In this document: one piece after another, positions 60,001-64,000 of the stretch
How positions within the stretch are numbered: position 1 is the stretch's first letter
Layout: each line of letters begins with the position of its first letter
Assembly: GCA_943736015.1 (NCBI GenBank)
Contig: OX031072.1
Span: 16,147,501 to 16,211,500, forward strand
Source of the DNA: Tridacna crocea
Lineage: Eukaryota; Mollusca; Bivalvia; Cardiida; Cardiidae
Length of the DNA stretch: 64,000 bases
Direction of reading: 5' to 3'
Program-made: the position numbers and the translations under genes
Notes under the pieces: model-generated
Seen by the model: only the letters and a program-made list of their open reading frames with translations
The model's database searches: none
Told to the model about the DNA's origin: nothing

Positions 60001-63000
60001 ATATCCCTGTTCAACCACATCTTATTGGTCATCTAAAACCCCTCTGTCAAGTCTTGAAGTTCAGTAATAAATTGATACACTTCATTATAGTGTAAAATTT
60101 CTATACCTATTTCTTCATTCATATCTGTTAAGATTCATTCATACCACTGTCAACTGATGATTCTTTACCACACTGTCCCGAGTTTCGACAACTCTGTACA
60201 TACTGGTAACCAGAATTTTCTGTCTTTACTCAAAATGTTTATCGTCCTTTCAGAGAAGTTTCCCAATTTGAGCCCTATTTTGTTGTCTTCAACTACTTTG
60301 AATTTGGACAAGAGTTAAATTTTGTTGTTTGGTAACAGAGTAATACATGTTCATGTACTTAAAAATTCCTCGGTACTCATATTTTCTTTATTAATGCCAT
60401 AAAAGACTGCAGCTGATCCATCCATAATAAAGAAAAAAATAATGTCTCACCAGTGTTATTCTCCTTTTCCTTATTATATCTTCTGCCACTTTATGAACTA
60501 AATTACAGTGTTTTACAAACTCTCTCCCCTGGGAGGTAAAATTGAAGTAGAACCAATCAAATACAAGGGCTGGGTCCCTAAAACGTAAAGAGGTGTTGTA
60601 ACATAAAACCCAGGTACAGTTTCAAAGAAAATGTCTTGGCAAACAAAATTACTAGTCACATTCTGTGGAAAGCGAAGTAAAGTACTGAAACTGTCACAAA
60701 AGGTGCCAAATGCTTCAAACTTTAACCACAGAATCATATCGCCTAACGACTCTGGAAAAAAGCTTTCTGAAAACATTGTAGGAAAAGAAGAAAATGCTGG
60801 TAACCTGCATTTTCTTCTTTTCCAACAAGGGTTTCCACTCTTTCAATAACAATTTATTATGCTCGTCCATACAGAAAACATTTCAAGACAACAAGGTGAA
60901 TATCCTTATTTCAGTATTATTTTGGCAAAAATAAGAAAGTAGCTAATTGTGTACATTCAAGATCACACTGTATGTTTTGTGCAGTCTACTCTTGAACTAC
61001 ACAGTAGCTAGGTTCAGCCTTGAAGAGACTTTCAATCAAGACTTAACTCTTTACTAGAGGAGGTAATTTTGGTCTGGTTAAATTGAAAAAATTTGCAGAT
61101 GGCAAATTTAGAGTGGCAAAAAAGGTGGTGTTTTTATCTGTAAGGGACGAAAACTCTGTGTAAAATGGACAAAATGCTCATCTTGGCCATTTTCTCCTTT
61201 TTCCACAGAGTTTTCAAGGTCCTTCAACATCAGAGCTGTAAAAAGCAGGGCTTATCTGGGAAAACCTAAATGAAGCTGAAAAAACACTTACAAACTTCTA
61301 ACAATCCACAACTCTTGTAGTCTTAGCACCGCTTGTACATAGGGATGTTTCTCTCTGAAATGTGAAATATTCAGTACTGTTAACTCTTTCCCAAACGACA
61401 AACTTTTGGACTAGACCAAATTGAAAGCATTTGCAGACGACAATTCAACTCTTGCTGAAAAGATTATTTCGGTCTATGATAGGGTAGAAAACATTATGGG
61501 AAAAGGAGAAAATGCTGGTTACCAGCATTTTCTCCTTTTCCTACAATGTTTTCAAAAGGCTACTATTCCAGGCCCGTAAAAATCAGGGATTGTTTGGGAA
61601 AGGGTTAAACCTTTCCTATAGGCCATCTATATTAACTTATTGCCAAACGACAATATTTTAGACTGGTCCAAACTGAAAGCATTTGCAGACGACAAAATAA
61701 AGTGACTGAAAATTTGAAATTTGTTTTGTGAAGGGTAGAAAACATTGTGGGAAAAGGCGAAAATGCTGGTTACCAGCATTTTCTCCTTTTCCCACAATGT
61801 TTTCTAAAGGCTTCCTTCTCAGGGGTGTCAAAAGTAGGGATTGTGAGGTAATGGGTTAACTACTTACCAAAAGATAAAATTTTAGGCAGGTCCAAATTGA
61901 AAGCATTTGCAGATGACAAAATAAATGTGGCTAAAAAATTGAAATTTGGTTTGGGGAGGGTAGAAAACATAGTGGATGTTTTCAAAAGGCTTTTTTCTCA
62001 GGGTCGTTAAAAGTCAGGATAGTGTGGTAAAGGCTTAAGCAACTTGATAATAACTTTAAACACCTTTGTTGTCAGCAAATGTTATGAATTTGTACCAGTC
62101 TATAATTTTGTTGTATGGTAGAGGATTAAAAACCTAATTTTATTTTTTTTATTAACCCATTACCACACAATCCCTACTTTTGATGCCCCTGAGAAAGAAG
62201 CCTTTAGAAAACATTGTTGGAAAAGGAGAAAATGCTGGTAACCAGCATTTTCTCCTTTTCCCACAATGTTTTCTACCCTTCACAAAACAAATTTCAAATT
62301 TTCAGTCACTTTTATTTTGTCGTCTGCAAATGCTTCCAATTTGGACCAGTCTAAAATATTGTCATTTGGTAATGGGTTAACCCTTTACCAAACAATCCCT
62401 TGTTTTTAAGACTATGAGGAAGAAGCCATTTGAAAACATTCTGGGAAAAGGATAAGATGACGGTAACCAGCATTTTCTCCATTTCCCATCACATTTTCTA
62501 CCCTATAAAAAAAACTTTAGTTCATTATTTCGTACTAATTTTAAATTTGTCATCTGCACATGCTTTCAATTTGGAAGGGTCTACAATTTTTTATTTTGGA
62601 AAGGGTTAAATCTATTTAAATGAACCATGCACTAAAGACCACCTGCTGTTACTGTCTGCTATTTCCCTTTCATGTGTTTTGCAAAAGTAACTGTCCTGAC
62701 AAAGTTTTAGGCATGTCCAAATTCAGAGCATTCGCAAAACTACAAATCAAGATGACCCATAATGTTTGTCAGAGCTCACATGCATTTTCTCCTTTTCCTA
62801 TAATATTATTTTGGTTATGAGTTTCCTCGCTAAAGGTCGTTAAAACATAGGATTTTTTGATTGATTGATTGTATGGCATTTAACACTATTTAACATTATT
62901 TCGGTTATATCGCAGCAGCAGCATCTATTCCAGGGTTTCCTGGATTTTCTTTTACCAGTAATATGCACAATACTCTTAGTAAGCCACCGGCTGCTTTCCC

Positions 63001-63587
63001 ACATAACCATTATCAAAACAATAATCAGCAGTGAGAAAGAAATAAATCCTGCCGTAATAACTATCATCAATTCTCAGAAACAAATTTGGTGAGCGATCAA
63101 AATTGGATCAAACCAATGACCCCCTGTTTCCAAGTCCTGTATCTTACCAACTGAGCAATCAGGGCTCTGCACAGGATTATGTGGTAAAAAGATTAACCCA
63201 TTAACACACAATCCCTACTTTTGACGACCCGAAGAAAGAAGCCATTAGAAAACATTGTGGGAAAAGGAGAAAATGCTGGTAACAGGCATTTTCTCCTTTT
63301 CCCGCAATGTTTTCCATCCTTCCAAAACCAAATTTCAATTTTTCAGTCACATTTATTTTGTCATCTGTAACATTTATGCTTTCAATATGAACTAGTCTGA
63401 AATTTTCTCGAGTGATAAAGAGTTAAAACAATACATAATTAGGAAAAGAGTACATAGATTACCCTTGTGTCTGACAGTCAGCCTTGTATGAGAAGGCACA
63501 CTGTGTGATGATATCCAAGGAGCAAAGACAGACATGTTCAAACACTTCAAAATCCATCTTCGATGTGGCAAAACCTGTTAGTTTGTC
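53974..63587 (-). CDS. cytochrome P450 family 4-like monooxygenase, N-terminus outside window
   Basis: Eight exons (63587-63463, 61354-61292, 60577-60451, 59250-59100, 58280-58157, 56539-56258, 54671-54606, 54085-53974) splice in phase to 349 residues and TAA. Seen: I-helix FLFEGHDTTTSA with the Glu that links covalently to heme in many CYP4 enzymes, K-helix KEALRM (E-x-x-R), SFDPERF, and heme loop FSAGQRNCIGQNFA with the axial Cys. CYP4 proteins are ER-membrane monooxygenases that often omega-hydroxylate fatty acids; the substrate here is unknown. Usual length is about 500, so roughly 150 N-terminal residues (membrane anchor to C-helix) lie right of 64000. No frameshift or missing key residue seen. 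Confidence 0.95.
54259..54486 (+). mobile_element. TTAA hairpin MITE, subfamily A
   Basis: TTAA both ends, full hairpin; in the last CYP4 intron. Confidence 0.92.
54606..54671 (-). CDS. CYP4-like exon (heme-ligand cysteine)
   Basis: 66 nt, TTTAACAG| to GGAG|GTATGT. Encodes RNCIGQNFAMNEIKVIVSRT; the Cys is the heme thiolate ligand. Confidence 0.94.
54720..54856. mobile_element. divergent short hairpin MITE
   Basis: TTAAAGTCTTTACAAAACAA; weak stem; ends at the TTAA of the next copy. Confidence 0.55.
54853..55078 (-). mobile_element. TTAA hairpin MITE, subfamily A
   Basis: Full hairpin; right end GGTAAAAGCTTAA. Confidence 0.9.
55165..55445. repeat. GCATGCTCTGA-type dispersed repeat
   Basis: GCCATGCTCTGACAAAAGGGG near the left end faces CCCCTTTTCACAGAGCTTGGC near the right. 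Confidence 0.6.
55508..55654. repeat. long near-perfect palindrome with CCAAT boxes
   Basis: Arms of about 70 bp meet at AAACCAAATGGTTT. Each arm carries ATTGGCTAAACC/GGTTTAGCCAAT. Outer ends AAGAACATTCTT and AAGAATGTTCTT. Confidence 0.85.
55731..55778. repeat. short palindrome (TTTATTTATCGT/ACGATAAATAAA)
   Basis: Preceded by an (ATTG)n run; loop GCTACCGGTTGCCC. Confidence 0.7.
55997..56214 (-). mobile_element. TTAA hairpin MITE, subfamily C
   Basis: Left border TTAG, right TTAA; intact core GAAATTGCTCGTCACAAGC. It ends about 40 bp from the CYP4 exon at 56258. Confidence 0.9.
56258..56539 (-). CDS. CYP4-like exon (K-helix, PERF, start of heme loop)
   Basis: 282 nt, AATTTCAG| to AGAG|GTAAGG. 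Encodes YLTMCIKEALRMYSPV, SFDPERFSPDN and FQFIPFSAGQR. Confidence 0.96.
56593..56998. mobile_element. TTAA element G
   Basis: TTAAAGGTGGCC to TGCCCACCTTTAA: short inverted ends inside TTAA. About 400 bp, no ORF. The right TTAA is shared with the next element. Confidence 0.75.
56995..57103 (+). mobile_element. A-type MITE reduced to its two ends
   Basis: 109 bp: left flank to AACCCCCATAG, then AGTTTGCAAGTGC right flank. The hairpin is gone, TTAA ends kept. Confidence 0.85.
57192..57397 (-). mobile_element. A/B hybrid MITE, left hairpin arm lost
   Basis: TTAACCCCTTTCCC and GGGAAAGGGTTAA (B ends) with an A right arm (CCAGCATTTTCTCC). Confidence 0.87.
57398..57844. other. CYP4 intron, nothing recognised
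   Basis: ATCAAAAGT(A/G)... lines and AACAGGAGCAGC suggest an old dispersed repeat, but I cannot name it. Confidence 0.4.
57845..58073 (-). mobile_element. TTAA hairpin MITE, subfamily A
   Basis: TTAA ends; left terminus decayed (GTCATGACCAAAC). Confidence 0.9.
58157..58280 (-). CDS. CYP4-like exon (I-helix oxygen-binding motif)
   Basis: 124 nt, ATTGTAG| to AATG|GTAAGG. Encodes GHDTTTSATSFVLVCLAQHP and QEKCRQEVDGILG. Confidence 0.94.
58318..58536 (-). mobile_element. A-type MITE, apex shortened
   Basis: GAAAATGCTGTTTTCTCC: the apex is deleted but a short stem remains. Borders TTTA/TTAA. It starts 38 bp upstream of the CYP4 exon at 58280. Confidence 0.88.
58600..58735 (-). mobile_element. 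SINE copy, degenerate
   Basis: On minus: GCCTGGTAAGCACAGTCAG and GCTGGTTTGATCCCAGG. Confidence 0.6.
58766..59025 (+). mobile_element. tRNA-derived SINE (best copy)
   Basis: GGTAGCTCAGTTGGTAG A-box (58774) and GGGTTCGATCCC B-box; body GGTTATGTGGGAAAGCAGTC; short A-rich tail. Confidence 0.85.
59100..59250 (-). CDS. CYP4-like exon (start of I-helix)
   Basis: 151 nt, TCTACAG| to GAGG|GTAAAC. Encodes RSLDFLDIILTAKDDEGKGL, the LDFLD-x-x-L-x-x-KD CYP4 hallmark, then EVDTFLFEG. Confidence 0.93.
59285..59497 (-). mobile_element. A-type MITE, left arm shortened
   Basis: ATTATGGGAAACCAGCATTT: left arm lost; TTAA both ends. Lies 34 bp upstream of the CYP4 exon at 59250. Confidence 0.88.
59600..59690. 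repeat. GATCTTGATCTA dyad repeat E
   Basis: GTGTAGATCAAAGATCTGGC faces GCCTGATCTTGATCTAAAC; followed by a D-like ACAGACAGACGG stretch (59795-59815). Confidence 0.6.
60160..60343 (+). mobile_element. degenerate A-type MITE
   Basis: CTTTACCACACTGTCCCGA to TTTGGTAACAGAG; hairpin decayed. Confidence 0.6.
60451..60577 (-). CDS. CYP4-like exon
   Basis: 127 nt, GTTTTAG| to ACTG|GTGAGA. Encodes DPALVFDWFYFNFTSQGREF and a helix ending IIRKRRITL, as in CYP4 F-G helices. Confidence 0.9.
60722..60850 (+). mobile_element. A-type MITE, right end lost
   Basis: TTAACCACAGAATC, hairpin with GGTAACCTGC apex, ends after TTTCCACTCTTTC. Confidence 0.65.
60945..61010. repeat. repeat E fragment
   Basis: CAAGATCACACTGTATG faces GTGCAGTCTACTCTTG. 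Confidence 0.4.
61043..61268 (-). mobile_element. hairpin MITE with distinct core
   Basis: TTAACTCTTTACT end; core AATGGACAAAATGCTCATCT / TTGGCCATTTTCTCC with a CTCATCTTGG apex. Another apex variant. Confidence 0.72.
61292..61354 (-). CDS. CYP4-like exon
   Basis: 63 nt, CATTTCAG| to GTTT|GTAAGT. Encodes KHPYVQAVLRLQELWIVR, the F-helix region (Y-x-x-AV-x-x-L). Confidence 0.88.
61380..61608 (-). mobile_element. A/B hybrid MITE
   Basis: B termini (CTTTCCCAAACGAC, GGGAAAGGG) with an A hairpin; TTAA both ends. Confidence 0.92.
61632..61859 (-). mobile_element. TTAA hairpin MITE, subfamily A
   Basis: Near-consensus; shares TTAA 61856-61859 with the next copy. Confidence 0.92.
61856..62038 (-). 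mobile_element. A-type MITE with hairpin removed
   Basis: AAAACATAGTGGATGTTTTC: only the stem base is left. TTAA both ends. A right-end fragment follows (62060-62130). Confidence 0.88.
62152..62380 (+). mobile_element. TTAA hairpin MITE, subfamily A
   Basis: Near-perfect consensus; shares TTAA 62377-62380 with the next copy. Confidence 0.94.
62377..62609 (+). mobile_element. TTAA hairpin MITE, A type
   Basis: Apex GACGGTAACCAGC; right end GGAAAGGGTTAA. Confidence 0.88.
62692..62855 (-). mobile_element. divergent A-type MITE
   Basis: AAATTCAGAGCATTCGC block and right arm CATTTTCTCCTTTTCC; left arm missing. Confidence 0.6.
62858..63178 (-). mobile_element. tRNA-derived SINE
   Basis: On minus: CTGATTGCTCAGTTGGTAAG A-box and CATTGGTTTGATCC B-box; body with GTTATGTGGGAAAGCAGCCG. 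Confidence 0.78.
63193..63426 (+). mobile_element. TTAA hairpin MITE, subfamily A
   Basis: TTAA both ends; right end decayed (GAGTGATAAAG). Ends 36 bp from the CYP4 exon at 63463. Confidence 0.9.
63463..63587 (-). CDS. CYP4-like exon (first visible)
   Basis: 125 nt, CTTTACAG| to CAAGG|GTAATC, phase 0 in. Encodes KLTGFATSKMDFEVFEHVCL and LDIITQCAFSYKADCQ, the CYP4 segment with the conserved CAFSY. Confidence 0.9.
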
Positions 63588-63663
63588 CTGTAAAGGAATA
63601 TATGATCTGACATGAGTTGGTGTTTGAGATTAAACTTTATTAAAAAAGTTTACGGAAAATATT

Positions 63664-63891
63664 ATTAACCCTTTACCAAACAATAATATTTTAGGCTCAT
63701 CAAAATTGAAAGCATTTGCAGACGGCAAAATAAAAATGACTAAAAATTTTAAATTGTTTTGGGAAAAGTAGAAAACATTGTATGAAAAGGAGAAAATGCG
63801 GTTACCAGCATTTTCTCCTTTTCCCACAATGTTTTCAAATGGCTTCTTTCTCAGGGTCGTCAAAAGTAGGGATTGTGTGGTAATGGGTTAA
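63664..63891 (-). mobile_element. TTAA hairpin MITE, subfamily A
   Basis: Near-consensus; TTAA both ends. It is the last repeat seen before the window edge. Confidence 0.92.
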
Positions 63892-64000
63892 GGGAACTTT
63901 ACAAGCTTAATAACTTTTTAACTAGACAACTGAAATAAAATCTATTTCAAACGCCATTAAATATCTGATTTTTTCATCACGTAACAATATTTTTACAAAT

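Overview
The window is animal nuclear DNA, most likely from a bivalve mollusc. It is AT-rich, its genes are split into short exons by large introns, and every intron is full of dispersed repeats of kinds common in bivalve genomes: tRNA-derived SINEs, palindromic repeats built around GATCTTGATCTA and GCAGGCT motifs, and a long tandem element ending in an ATCATGGTCCT motif. The species cannot be fixed from the sequence. I see no rRNA, functional tRNA, CRISPR array or prokaryotic feature.

Three protein genes are visible. (1) A minus-strand gene fills about 0.7-26.5 kb. Sixteen exons chain in phase and give about 783 residues. It resembles MYCBP-associated protein (MYCBPAP, a sperm/cilia-linked protein with an ASH-like beta-sandwich). 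Its last exon(s) lie left of the window and its start codon is not securely found. (2) A plus-strand GAPDH gene has a 5' UTR exon ending at 28112, start codon at 29326 and stop at 49221-49223. Nine coding exons splice in frame to 338 residues with the nucleotide-binding and catalytic motifs intact. Genes 1 and 2 run head to head, with an NRF-1-like palindrome at 28064. (3) A minus-strand cytochrome P450 of the CYP4 type occupies 53974-63587. Eight exons give 349 residues (mid-region to stop, including I-helix, K-helix and heme loop); its N-terminus lies right of the window.

The most striking content is mobile DNA. About a hundred copies and fragments of one superfamily of TTAA-flanked, hairpin-bearing miniature elements (MITEs) carpet the window. 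Termini of the type TTAA-CCCTTTACC...GGTAAAGGG-TTAA fit mobilisation by a piggyBac-type transposase, but no transposase is present. In the entries, subfamily A has the core arms AGAAAATGCTGGT / ACCAGCATTTTCT; B has AGAAATTGCTCGT / ACGAGCAATTTCT and TTAACCCTTTCCC ends; C has a GGTGAAATTGCTCG / CGAGCAATTTCACC core and TTAACCCTTTACTCC ends. For A, strand + means the CCACACAATCC end is on the left and the GTCGTCTGCAAATGC block is right of the hairpin; for C, + means the ACTCC end is left. Adjacent copies often share one TTAA, copies nest in one another, and several lie 10-40 bp from splice sites or touch a stop codon.

At 47405-48257, in the last GAPDH intron and inside a second kind of TTAA element, sits a tiny LTR retroelement: three ~206-bp LTRs separated by two ~116-bp coding-free internal segments. 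Each internal segment starts with a proline-tRNA primer binding site and ends with a purine tract, and the whole is bounded by a 4-bp CGAC duplication. Each LTR carries tRNA-type A and B boxes at tRNA spacing, so this looks like a miniature LTR element (TRIM) with an internal polymerase III promoter. A 1.9-kb inverted-repeat element packed with CCGTA motifs (about 30121-32019), CRE-bearing palindromic repeats, a 44-bp minisatellite and a long CCAAT-bearing palindrome are further notable features.
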